Shown here piece after piece: positions 52,270 to 61,972 of a DNA stretch of 64,000 nucleotides. Location: NCBI GenBank assembly GCA_020466095.1, contig CM035807.1, forward strand, positions 45,629,978 through 45,693,977. Direction: 5' to 3'. Below the pieces are notes generated by a model that worked only from the letters and a program-made list of their open reading frames with translations, made no database searches and was not told the DNA's origin. A program made the position numbers and the translations under genes. The DNA is from Chlorops oryzae (lineage: Eukaryota; Arthropoda; Insecta; Diptera; Chloropidae). The first letter of the stretch is position 1, and each line of letters begins with the position of its first letter.

Positions 52270-53456
52270 ATGTCAAATACAAGCCGTTACAAAAGTTTTT
52301 CGAATGCTTCAAATGTTTGGGAGCATTTTCTCAAATCGGACGACAGTTTGAATGCCAAATGTAAATTGTGTAAGTCCATTATCAAAACCACGGCTAGATC
52401 GACCAAAGGCTACATGTACATTTGAAGTCAAAACATGGCATTGAGAGCGGAAGTAAAAAGGAACCCGACAGCTCGCCATCGACATCAAGTGCAAGTTCAT
52501 CAACTTTGTCTGAAGAGTCAATATCAACTGCTTTTATTTCGACACGATTTCGGACCACTTTCCTGTCAAAAATAGTTGTTCGTTGGAAGAAAGAGTTTCA
52601 CGTATGGCTGCAAAAGATGGATTGCCTTTGAGCGTATTCGTGACTTCTAAGGACTTACGAGAATTATTTTTAGCAAAAGGTCAGCATCAAATTTAGTTTG
52701 CTCTTCACCATCTACCCACACAGCTAATTCGTTGGACTCAATTATACGGAAGGAGATGACTCTATATGAATCTGGTGGTTCCATGGGAGAATACCTCATG
52801 TTTACGTTTAACTGTTTGAAAGGCATACCACCCACGAGTGTAGAAGCCGAGAGGGCTTTTTCTTCTGCAGGCTATATTGCTTCAAAAATACGCAGCAGCT
52901 TATCAGATGATACCCTCGATATGTTATGTTTCCTTCGGAAATACAGTAGAATCTCGCAAAAGTTAATCGATTTGTCCCAGGGGTAATCAACTTTTCCGAA
53001 TTATTAACTTTTCCAAATGTCTTTCAAAATCGAAAAAATTAATGAAATAGAGACTACATGCATAAAAATATGTTTATGCAAACATTACATGCTTATTTTA
53101 TTTAAAGTTTTTTATTTTAAATCAGTTTTACGCAGATATAGTTTAACTCAATTTTTTTCAACAACTTCTTTCACAATAAGGCTGCACGCTTCGATCGAAT
53201 TTGTCACTTTAAACTGTTACCGTTATGATATGCGTTGTCTTATTTGGTTTTTTTTCGCTATTCCACGTAATACACAAAATAGGGGTGATTTAATAAAAAA
53301 AGGAAAAGAAAAAAATTACGCTCAGAAAAGTTAACGCAAAAATTAACATTTTAGAACGCTACGTGGGAGCTGAAATTCGATTAACTTAACCAAGCGTTTA
53401 ACTCATTCGAGCGGTAACTTTTGCGAGATTCTACTGTACTTTCAATCGAATGATAA
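52270..53456 (+). pseudogene. hAT transposase remnant (BED finger and hATC dimerisation domain)
   Basis: It starts MSNTSRYKSFSNASNVWEHF at 52270 with a BED zinc finger (CKLCK...H...H; the second half in a shifted frame after 52420). A Ser-rich linker and AAKDGLPLSVFVTSKDLREL (about 52610) follow. The catalytic core is deleted, and the C-terminal domain resumes with FNCLKGIPPTSVEAERAFSS and GYIASKIRSSLSDDTLDMLC (to 52940). A MITE then interrupts the frame; the original last codons lie after 53438. Confidence 0.9.
52944..53436. mobile_element. 493-bp pogo-like MITE inside the hAT gene
   Basis: CAGTAGAATCTCGCAAAAGT at the left end is mirrored by ACTTTTGCGAGATTCTACTG at the right, with TA on both sides (52942-52943 and 53437-53438). 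CAG termini and TA targets fit pogo/Tigger-derived MITEs. The interior is AT-rich without a transposase. Confidence 0.9.
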
Positions 53457-55262
53457 AGCATAATTTCAACTTTTTACATTTTATTGTTTTTTATTAACTT
53501 TGTAGAATTCATCTTTCTTACTTTTAAAGCAGAATAAAAATTTGCCCTTTTTAGGGCAAAACGTTGATAGCTCAAAGAATTGTTTAAAAACTAATAAAGT
53601 TTTTAGCTTTAAAGCCTGTGCTCAAAATAGTGAGTTTCTATGTTTTGGTCATTTGAGAATTATAAATTTGTATCAATATATGCGGGATCCCGCGAATACC
53701 GGGATCCCGCGGGATTGAACATTTCTGTCCCGCTGATTCCGGGATTGACAAAATGGTGCGGGATTGGAAGCCCTAATTGAAACTTAAAATTGGCTATTCG
53801 TATTCGTTCACAGCCGGCTAATGGCTATACGCAGCCCAGCCATTCAACTTTCATTCCAACGGCTGAAGCTGTGGCTGTAGCTGAGCTGTTGAATTTAAAA
53901 CAGCCTTAGCTCAGCTTCAGCCGTTCGGATAAAAAAGGCTGCAGCTTTTTCGAACTCTGCTGTTTCAAGAATTCCTATGAATTCTGCCGTGTGTCATCTT
54001 TCTATTTATTTTTTATGTTTTTTTTTTCATAAAACGTTTGCTTACAAGCTTTTAATTACTCTTAGTTTTTTATTATAATATGTTATTATTATCTACTTAT
54101 TCCTCAAAAAAAATTAATAAATAAATAATAATAAATAAAAACATACATACAAAAAATTCCCCATTTTTTCTCTTTCTTTATTTAAACCAAAAAGGTTTTA
54201 ATTTAATTCCTTTTTGGCATTGTTATGTATTAACACCAAAATTGGTATTAAATTTAAACTTTAGAATTTGCTGTGTGTATATAGAGATATAGAGGAAGGA
54301 TTGTATAAAAAAGTGCAAGCCTACTCGTAATCAGATGAGCGGCAGTGTATATCATTGAAATTGCTAACAATTTCCAATTTTGCTCACTAGAGTACATTTT
54401 CGTTTCCCGAAAAACTAGGACTAGCTAATGAAATTGAAAGTAGATTTTCCAGGAGAGTTAACACCATATCAACCGTTGTTAATAAATTCCAAAACAAAAA
54501 CTTCAATTCATTTGACATGGAAGCGTTTTCAGAAATGGTCAGTCCGTTGCGGTCAGCAGTCAACGTGCGCAATAAAATAGTTACTTTGAAAGTACAAGTG
54601 TATTGTGTATTTTCCGTCGGGGTTTTCAAAAAGAAATAAAAAGAAACAAAGTTGTGTATATAGCCCTGAAATTTTGTGGTTTGTTTGAAGTCTGACAGCC
54701 ATGGAAACCAACTTCTTATTTCTGAATAACGCAATGCAGTTTTCTGGTGAGTTGATTCAAATCCATTAATACTGTGATAACTGGAATTTTGTTTTCTATC
54801 GTCGTCATATTACACTTGTTTACACCAAAATGCTTCAAGAACGAAAGATATGAATTCTATAGTAAAATTCCGCTGATTCCGAAATTGGCAAAAAAAAAAC
54901 TAAATTATATTCATTAGTTTTCCAGTTATTTGAGAAAACCCGATTTTTCGAATTTTTTTGTATGTCATTGGTTTGTTCGCTATAACACAGCTATTTTCTG
55001 AACTAGAAATAAACAGTTGTTAAAGCTTTTGCTACAACTCATATAACGGTGTATCAAACGTTTCTGTACATCTAAAGCTACTACATCGAAAAATGTAGAT
55101 TCAAAAAAGTAAATTTTACGATTTTTACCACATTTTAAATTTTGAACATAACGGTGATTCTACACCAGACCCGGTAAAAATTGTTTTCACTCTGAATTCA
55201 AAGCCAATTTAATTCCAAACATTTTGAGTGCCCAAATTTTTAAATCGGATAAGTATTTGTAA

Positions 55263-55328
55263 TTTTGACGTCAGGAAGTTTTTGAATACACTATATGTAG
55301 CCATTTAAAAAACTTTCTGACGTCAAAA
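55263..55328. repeat. 21-bp stem hairpin
   Basis: TTTTGACGTCAGGAAGTTTT (55263-55282) pairs with AAAACTTTCTGACGTCAAAA (55309-55328) across a ~24-nt loop. Confidence 0.8.
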
Positions 55329-56059
55329 TGATGTCAGAGCTACATATGAATGTGGCTTTTAACATCTCATGTACTACAGCCTATAGCCTATTTTCCAAAT
55401 AAACCCAAACGTGTAATGCTAATGTCGATTCTATTCTCCGAGAAGTTATGTTGATTGTGTGGCCCACAGGGAACGCACTCGCGCAAATTATTTGATATAT
55501 ATTTGCTTCTTTTGAAAATATGTAAATTATTATTAATTCTATGTCAAAGACTAGCGTGTTTTATAGCGGAAAAACCAATGGCATAAAAAACAAGTATGGG
55601 TGTTATAGTCAGGCGAGCCTGACAACAAAATACCCGACACACATGTTAACATAATTTAAAAAAAAAGGACCCTTAAGAAAGCATATTCAAGAGATTTTAA
55701 AGGTCATAAGGGGCCTCATTTAACGACTTGTGTTAAATTTCTTAATGAAAACCGTCGCTTTGCTACGCCAACTTTTGAAATTTTTTTGAATTCTTATCGG
55801 AGGCTTAAATATACGCTCAAATTCTAAATTTAATTTAAATATTTCGAAAAACTCTGATTTTGGGTCAGTTTTCAGATTTTTGTGACTTGCCTTCAAACAT
55901 GTTAAATTCCATCAAAATATTTCGGAGAAATCCGGTCTTAGAGCAGTTTTCTGATGTTCTTGACATACCCTAGTACTGAAAGTACCCTTAACTCTCGCAC
56001 TTCTTCTCACTTATGTCCCCTTAAGCACGCACACCTCATTTCGTCAAGATAGCTCCTCC

Positions 56060-56235
56060 TTCGATAAAAAAAAAACTGCATACAGACCGACGGACAGAAG
56101 GACAGATAGACGGACGGACATGACTAAATCGAATCTCCTGAGGACGCTGATCATTTCTATATATAACATATTTTGTGCTCTACCGCAACTGGTTCTAAGT
56201 GATACACATAACCACACAAATGCAATATACCCTCG
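56060..56235. repeat. dipteran dispersed repeat with GACGGACGGACATGAC
   Basis: A GACGGACA-type stretch (56087-56122) followed by TAAATCGAATC and then ATATACCCTCGACG near 56226 is typical of repeats scattered in many fly genomes. It is non-coding here. Confidence 0.6.
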
Positions 56236-57204
56236 ACGTGACCATGATTTTTTTAAAAGGGCGAATTGTTATTCACAGTCCTTTTGAATTTCGAGCAGAA
56301 CAGAAATTTCAAATGCAAAATGGTTGATTCAACATCATTTTTGGTTGATTTGAAAGGAAATATGTTTAATTACATTTCTGTACGTTCGGTATATTTTTCA
56401 TTTATTCTATAAAATAGGACAAGTAAGATACTTATTTGCAGGGCCGGATTTAGGCATCTTGCCGCCCCTGGGCACTTATAAAGTTGCCGCCCCCCACTCA
56501 AATTTTTCGAAAAAAAAATACGGAACAAATCAATCTTTTTTACACTATAGTTTGTTTTTTGGAGAAAATACTATACAATCTTTCCTTTTCATCTTTCATA
56601 AAAGAAAAATTATTCTATAAACACTCGCCTAGCTTTTTTATTTGCGAATTGTCAAAATTACGGCTTCGAAGTCTATAGAACGAAGTAACTCAGCTTCACA
56701 AAATTGCTGAGCAGTTGAGGCGATCTTCTGTGATTGTGGAACGCAAATATTTTTTTATCCCTTTTAAAATCAGAGTCGTATATTTTTTTAAAAGATTTGA
56801 TTTCCCACGAACTTCATCAGACACGAGCTTATCAAACTGATTGATTATGGCAATGTTTTCATTGGGGCGATTCCATTATCGCGGGTGCAACATTTAAACG
56901 TATGTTTAGTTTCATGTAACTAAATCAAAAACATTTTTAATAAAAATAGTCTTGAAAAGGCTACATCTTAATATTTTCATTGCATATTAGGTCACAAGTA
57001 CTTAAAAAAAAATACTATTAAAGTCTTGAGAATGATTTAAATTGCCACCGCGGGTGCAACAATTTTGGCCCTACGTTTCTAGATCAGAGACAAAAAACGC
57101 ATAAATCTGTTAATTGTGATACATTTTATGTGTTATGCCTTAATATTTTTTTAGATGTATATTTAACAAACTACAGGAAATGAAAAGTGTTAACAAGAGA
57201 AATA

Positions 57205-57565
57205 CAGTTGAACTTCGATTAACCGTGCTTCTATTAACCGTGATTATCTATTAACCGTGATGCTGAGTGGTTGATTTTTACCTCTATTAACCGTGATTTA
57301 CCTCTATTATCCGTGATGCACATGTCCATATGACTGCTTGTTCGTTTTTTTCGTATAATACCTCACATCTCTCATATTAAAATAAATGTTTTGTATTCCT
57401 AGAGATATGATAAGTTGTTTATAGACGCAGATTTACATGTTTTTGTCAAAAATAAATAAAAATAATAAAATTTATACATGCAAAATTTTACCTCTTTCAA
57501 CCGTGATTTTCGATTATCCGTGATTAGCCCGGTCCCGAGCATCACGGTTAATCGAAGTTCAACTG
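57205..57565. mobile_element. 361-bp pogo/Tigger-like MITE
   Basis: CAGTTGAACTTCGATTAACC at 57205 is mirrored at 57546-57565, with TA on both sides (57203-57204, 57566-57567). Subterminal (C/G)TATTAACCGTGAT copies recur several times (57219-57320), and CCGTGAT again near the right end. No transposase. Confidence 0.9.
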
Positions 57566-57732
57566 TATAAATAAAGAGCTATTCATTTTTATATTAATCG
57601 CGGGTGCAACCAGTCTTTTTTTTTTTTGCCGGTTTTGCAGAGCAATTGTACGAGGGCATACAAATCATCGCAAAAATATCTTTTTAAAACAGAAATTTGG
57701 ACAGTAGGAGGATCAGGACATGCTCATCGTCA

Positions 57733-58205
57733 TTATTCTGAAGCTTGAAAAGACGTTGATGGAGTTTCGACATTTATAAATTCAGTAGATATCTGAATCA
57801 CTGTTAAAATCGAAAACGCTCCATCGCTTTTTAAGGGGTAATAAGGTTTGCTCTGATCCGAAACTGAAGGCACAGATATATCAGGATGCAGAGTTTCCTT
57901 TCGTATTTTGAGATTTGAAAGACGCTCCAAGTTGTCATCACTCCAATCACTTTCTGCATTAGTGGGGCTTTTTGGCGACTTCAAAACCAATTTGCATTTA
58001 AAATGAGACCGTGAGGTGCGCGCCACAGAAATGCTACGAGTCTCTTCAAATTGGAAGAAATGTTTTGATTGAATGCTTGGTATATATTTCAGCCCTCCCA
58101 TTGTTCATCCAACATGGATATCTTTTCATTAATTTCTATTTTTGACACATATTTAAAGAAGATGTTCTTAGAGTGACTGCGAGCTAAATCATAAAATTCT
58201 AGGAG
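57733..58205 (-). pseudogene. unidentified protein remnant in the GGGCGATTCC element
   Basis: The minus-strand frame to about 58110 reads SLLEFYDLARSHSKNIFFKY and EINEKISMLDEQWEG. After a one-base shift it continues as GLKYIPSIQSKHFFQFEETR, then a Ser-rich region (SPTNAESDWSDDNLERLSNL) to a stop at 57733. I do not recognise a family. It is cut at the 5' side by the long-TIR element at 58237. It may be the C-terminal part of a transposase or an accessory protein. Confidence 0.4.
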
Positions 58206-58236
58206 ACTGTTGACGATGGCTTTCAGCATATATTAC

Positions 58237-60043
58237 ACAGGCACACAAAAAAAAAAAAAAGTCATGTGCCAGAAAGAAGACCCACCTATTCCTATGTATT
58301 TTGATGCGCTGAATCCAAAAATGACCTTCAAAAGTTTTTTTCATCGTTCAATTTCCCGCTATTCACCCCCTTCAACCCCCCAATGGCTCAAAATCGGGTT
58401 TTTTTTAAACTCGGAAAATAAGTGCATTTTTTATTTTCTGATCCTCAGAAATAAGTATTGATTAATAAAAAAATATTTGTTAATTATTTTCTTCCCCCCA
58501 ATACCCCCTAAAGTGTTGGGGTGATATTCCGTGTTCACGTAAATCCCAAATAAATAGACATTTATGCATTTTATCTTTTTTCTTTGGTTTGTTGCACCCG
58601 AAAGTACCATTTAACAATAACCATGACAATTCACAACCCCTTCACCATCACCTCATTTTTGGGGAGGGGGTGGTGGGTTTTGGGGTGAAATAAATTTTTT
58701 GTGAAAACCCGAGTTGTATATCAATTTTTTATGTTTTCCGGTACGCTGATTCCGAATATGGAAATGAAATTTGATTTTGATGCCTCGCTTGGAAGTAAGG
58801 AGTCACATTTATATAGCAATGATGATGATGATTATGATGGTGATGATAATGATGTAGTAGTAACATGGCTAGGAACTATTAATCTACTTCTTCCTATGGT
58901 AGCGAACTCTCTTACTATTGAAAGACCTTCTTTAAGGTTTTCTCTTACGTTCTCTATTCGTTTCGGGTAAGTCTCTTTTTAAATTCCAACAATAGTCAGC
59001 CAACATATGTTTATCCCATCTACCTTGATATCGTCTTTCCATTTCGTTGATATCTTGGTGGAACCTCTCACCTTGTCCTCACTATAGTCTCCCAAGTTAT
59101 CAGGAAAATAGTCAAGATGAGATTCCAGGAAGTGTAGTTTTAAATTCATCAGACAACCTAACTTTCCGTAGTTTTTGAGTAAATTTTTTACCTCTATTCT
59201 ATAATTTGAACCCTTATTATTCCCTAAGAAATCATTTACTACCTTCTTAAAGCTCATCCATGCATTTTTCTGTTTAATTTTCATACATTTAGGAAATTCA
59301 TTTTCCAGTAGAAGCTTTCGAATTTTAAATTCGTTCCTTTAACTTTGCTTCGGATTTATTTGGAAACTTCTGTTGGATATATCGAAAAGTATCACCCTCT
59401 TTATCTAATGCTTTTATGAATTGTTTTATTAAACCAAGCTTTTATATGGAGCGGTGGAAGAGGACTTTCTCAGGAGGTACCAAAGGCTGGTTAAGAACAT
59501 TTTTTGAGCCCGGAACTAAGGAATCTCTGTCAGTCCGGAAAACATAAAAATTGATATATAACTCGGGTTTTCACTAAAAAAATATTTCACCTCAAAACCC
59601 ACCACCCCCTCCCCAAAAATGAGGTGACGGTGAAGGGTTGTGAATTGTCATGGTTATTGTTAAATGGTACTTTCGGGTGCAACAAACCAAAGAAAAAAGA
59701 TAAAATGCATAAATGTCTATTTATTTGGGATTTACGTGAACACGGAATATCACCCCATCACTTTAGGGGGTATTGGGGGGAAGAAAATAATTAACAAATA
59801 TTTTTTTATTAATCAATACTTATTTCTGAGGATCAGAAAATAAAAAAATGCACTTATTTTCCGAGTTAAAAAAAAAACAGATTTTGAGCCATTGGGGGGT
59901 TGAAGGGGGTGAATAGCGGGAAATTGAACGATGAAAAAAACTTTTGAAGGTCATTTTTGAATTCAGCGCATCAAAATACATAGGAATAGGTGGGTCTTCT
60001 TTCTGGCACATGACTTTTTTTTTTTTTTTGTGTGCCTGTGTAA
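58237..60043. mobile_element. transposon with ~500-bp terminal inverted repeats
   Basis: The left arm (58237-58740) and right arm (about 59538-60043) are near-perfect inverse copies. They begin ACACAGGCACAC plus poly(A), share TCATGTGCCAGAAAGAAGAC, CCCACCACCCCCTCCCC (as the complement of GGGGAGGGGGTGGTGGG) and CGGGTGCAACAAACC, and end at the inner GTTTTCCGG. The ~800-bp centre holds a degenerate minus-strand gene (58940-59530). The near-identity of the arms suggests recent activity, arm conversion or a duplicated end. Confidence 0.9.
58940..59530 (-). pseudogene. C-terminal part of an uncharacterised transposon protein (PPLHIK...HSHLDYFP family)
   Basis: Minus-strand pieces in order: VPGSKNVLNQPLVPPEKVLF and PPLHIK (about 59520-59450), a decayed stretch, then AWMSFKKVVNDFLGNNKGSN, NLLKNYGKLGCLMNLKLHFL, ESHLDYFPDNLGDYSEDK, and after further decay ICWL and KRDLPETNRERK (about 58945). 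I recognise this arrangement from predicted proteins repeated widely in arthropods and Hydra; I know of no experimentally assigned function. Lying between long TIRs, it is probably the transposase or part of one. Stops and shifts make this copy non-functional. Confidence 0.65.
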
Positions 60044-60672
60044 TAATTATTAGTCAGGGCATATCAAAATAACAAAATATGTAGAATATCGAACAAGAAG
60101 CTTAAATGACAAACAGTTGCACTCGTGATCTGACATTAAAATCGCGGGTGCAACCAATTTAAATTATCGATTATTTTAACCTGGCAGTCACTACACTTTT
60201 AAAAACGATTAATTTATGTTTAGTTTTGGTTTCTTCTTACTTTTACAAAGTTTCGGAATGTTAGCTCTTTATTTCTGTGAAAAAAGTAAACTTTTTTACT
60301 TCTTGTATCGCGGGTGCAACAAGTCAACAGTGTTTTTTTAGAAATCAATAATGCTAAATATATAAAAACATATACGTACATTTTTTGCAACGCGAGAATA
60401 AATTAATATTTCTACTTCAATTTAGTCGGTAAAATGTAACCTCAAATTGTCGGCAACGGCTGTTTTGTGACAGTTTAAAATGGTATGACTTAAAAGTTTT
60501 GTCAGGATTTTTGAATAGTAATATTTTCAAACGCGCCAATAAATTTAATATTAAATTTCGACTTTCTTCTTTGTACTATAGAAAAAAAAACCACTTTTAT
60601 CGCAAATAAAAAATTATTATCGGAAATCGTGTATAGTGGAATCGCCCATTGATATCTTCATATTTTTTGCAT

Positions 60673-60772
60673 NNNNNNNNNNNNNNNNNNNNNNNNNNNN
60701 NNNNNNNNNNNNNNNNNNNNNNNNNNNNNNNNNNNNNNNNNNNNNNNNNNNNNNNNNNNNNNNNNNNNNNNN
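60673..60772. other. 100-N scaffold gap
   Basis: A run of exactly 100 N, 25 bp right of the putative end of the GGGCGATTCC element. It separates the two sets of cyclic-nucleotide-binding exons. Confidence 0.99.
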
Positions 60773-61838
60773 GTTCAAAGCTCGTGTTGTAACATATGAT
60801 TAAATGCACAATATGATATTGATGTGCAAGGTTACTTTTCTTGGATGAATTTTGATTAAAAAGCACAATTTATTATTTCTTGAAACATTAAGAGTAGAGA
60901 AGGCAACCGGCTTCAGACAGACAAGCTACAATTATAGGTAGAGAAAACCTGAAGGAGCATAAACCTGCTGTTGCGTCGAAGTCATTTTACCAATTACAAT
61001 AAGCTAGTTAAAAACGCAAGACAAACTTCGAAAGTCAAAATGTATAAAAACAGCGACCTAATTAGATCAGTCCACCCGTTATACTAATTCAAAAGTAGAG
61101 AAAGTGCTGAATAGGCTGTCAGAACTTTTGAAAGGTCCGATCGTTGACCCAAAAGTTATTTGTGTACAATAAGCAATCGATCCGCGATAAGCTTCAATCA
61201 CATAATTGTTTATTTGAAAAGGTTATTGCCGAATTTGCAAGAATGCGACTTCATAGGTTTGGTTTAAGTGCATTGTGTAGTCAACAACACAAGTCTGCTG
61301 CATTTATGCTTACACAGCTAATGTTCAGTTTGAACGTCACAACGCCGTAAGTTTGATCTCCCCCACAGGGCCGGCATATGAGGTAATAATGAGACGCTAA
61401 GGGGCCCATATATCAGATCCATGCAACATGCGTAAACAGCGAAATATTTTTACTATTCATATCTTTGGTTCTTGGAAAGTTTTGGTGTAGGCTAGTGATT
61501 TCAGCAACATTCATGGCAGAAATTGCCGAGACTGCATGCAATTTTTGGATCCAACGCGGATCACAACAAATTTAAAATAACATACCGTAAAGCGCACTGT
61601 CGCGCAGCTGCAACCTATTTGCTTTTTGCAACTAAATGCTTAAGGAAAAAAAATTTTGGATTTTTTAAATCAAATTTGCTACAATTAAGAATATTTTTTT
61701 TAATTTAAGGAGGGTTGTTTTGTAAGACCTGAACAAGTTGCGCTGTAAAGGGGAAAAAATTCAGCAATTTCGTTAAACAGGTTCCTGTAATTGTTTACAA
61801 CAGTGCATTGTATAATGTTCGAATTAAAAGACTCTTAC
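60773..61838. other. no recognised gene
   Basis: A 68-residue plus-strand frame (61144-61350) gives no recognisable domain. An acceptor-like TTTTCCCCTTTACAG on the minus strand (about 61757-61743) follows the 61839 exon, but the frame after it does not look like a cyclic-nucleotide-binding continuation. Confidence 0.5.
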
Positions 61839-61972
61839 TTGTTCTTCCGAGAAATGGTCAAAATAACCAATCGCTTTTAACGCCGCCTTCTTTTGAAACC
61901 ATTGCTTAGTCATAACGGCTCTAAGGATCTGATCAAAGTCATGCTCGAACACAACAAGAAGTTCCACAGCAG
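61839..61972 (-). CDS. single exon of a cyclic-nucleotide-binding-domain protein (exon-5-like)
   Basis: Bounded on the minus strand by TATATATTTAG (acceptor) and GTAAGAGT (donor). With one base from a preceding exon in phase 1, it encodes 45 residues including AVELLVVFEHDFDQILRAVM and TKQWFQKKAALKAIGYFDHF, ending SEEQ. This matches the end of the first cNMP barrel (ELL-V-x-x-x-DF) and the following helix in CNBD2-like proteins. The phase is exactly that needed after the exon ending at 50030, but the exon lies 11 kb upstream of the start codon at 50755 on the same strand. It belongs either to a tandem paralogue whose 5' exons lie beyond the window or to the same gene in a rearranged assembly. 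Confidence 0.75.

Larger units (their letters stand above)
51854..53775 (+). mobile_element. hAT transposon, internally deleted
   Basis: Ends TAGGGCTTCCAATCCC and GGGATTGGAAGCCCTA, with an exact 8-bp target duplication ATTGAAAC (51846-51853 and 53776-53783), the hAT hallmark. ATCCCG or CGGGAT words recur near both ends (51870-51970 and 53690-53770), typical subterminal transposase sites. The transposase gene is reduced to its ends and a pogo-like MITE (52944-53436) splits its last codons. Confidence 0.95.
51291..53959. mobile_element. outer palindromic element with nested insertions
   Basis: CAGAGTTCGAAA (51291-51302) is mirrored by TTTTCGAACTCTG (about 53947-53959). Inwards the arms keep matching (for example AGCCGGCTGTGAACGAA versus TTCGTTCACAGCCGGCT, and AATGGCTGGGCTGC versus GCAGCCCAGCCATT) for about 200 bp. 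AGCTGAGGCTG/CAGCC words are frequent. Inside lie a second inverted repeat (51532-51852) and the hAT element (51854-53775). Confidence 0.75.
53960..56864. other. non-coding region with dispersed repeats
   Basis: No gene could be supported; a 115-residue minus-strand frame (54734-54387) has no recognisable domain. Contents: TTCCGCTGATTCCGAAATTG near 54870, similar to a stretch at 58740; a hairpin at 55263-55328; a dispersed repeat with GTCAGGCGAGCCTGAC near 55605 (inverted relative near 17930); and a dipteran dispersed repeat at 56060-56235. Confidence 0.6.
56865..60647. mobile_element. unclassified 3.8-kb element with GGGCGATTCC termini
   Basis: GGGCGATTCCATTAT (56865-56879) is mirrored by ATAGTGGAATCGCCC (60633-60647), 14 of 15 matching, with ATTG directly outside both ends as a possible 4-bp target duplication. 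CGCGGGTGCAAC occurs five times in the same orientation (56880, 57049, 57599, 60143, 60309) and not elsewhere that I noticed. A broken minus-strand frame (58205-57733) may be its gene. Two other elements are nested inside (57205-57565 and 58237-60043). A 4-bp target and G-rich ends are compatible with Sola-type transposons, but that is a guess. Confidence 0.5.

Noticed and set aside
52422..52631. separate Ser-rich protein gene
   Set aside because: It is the shifted continuation of the hAT transposase after its BED finger.
54387..54734. 115-residue minus-strand frame as a gene
   Set aside because: No domain, no splice context and repeat-like surroundings.
61144..61350. 68-residue plus-strand frame as a gene
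   Set aside because: Short, no recognisable domain and no supporting signals.
61690..61757. next exon of the cyclic-nucleotide-binding gene after 61839
   Set aside because: An acceptor-like site exists, but the 25-residue frame does not resemble the expected continuation.
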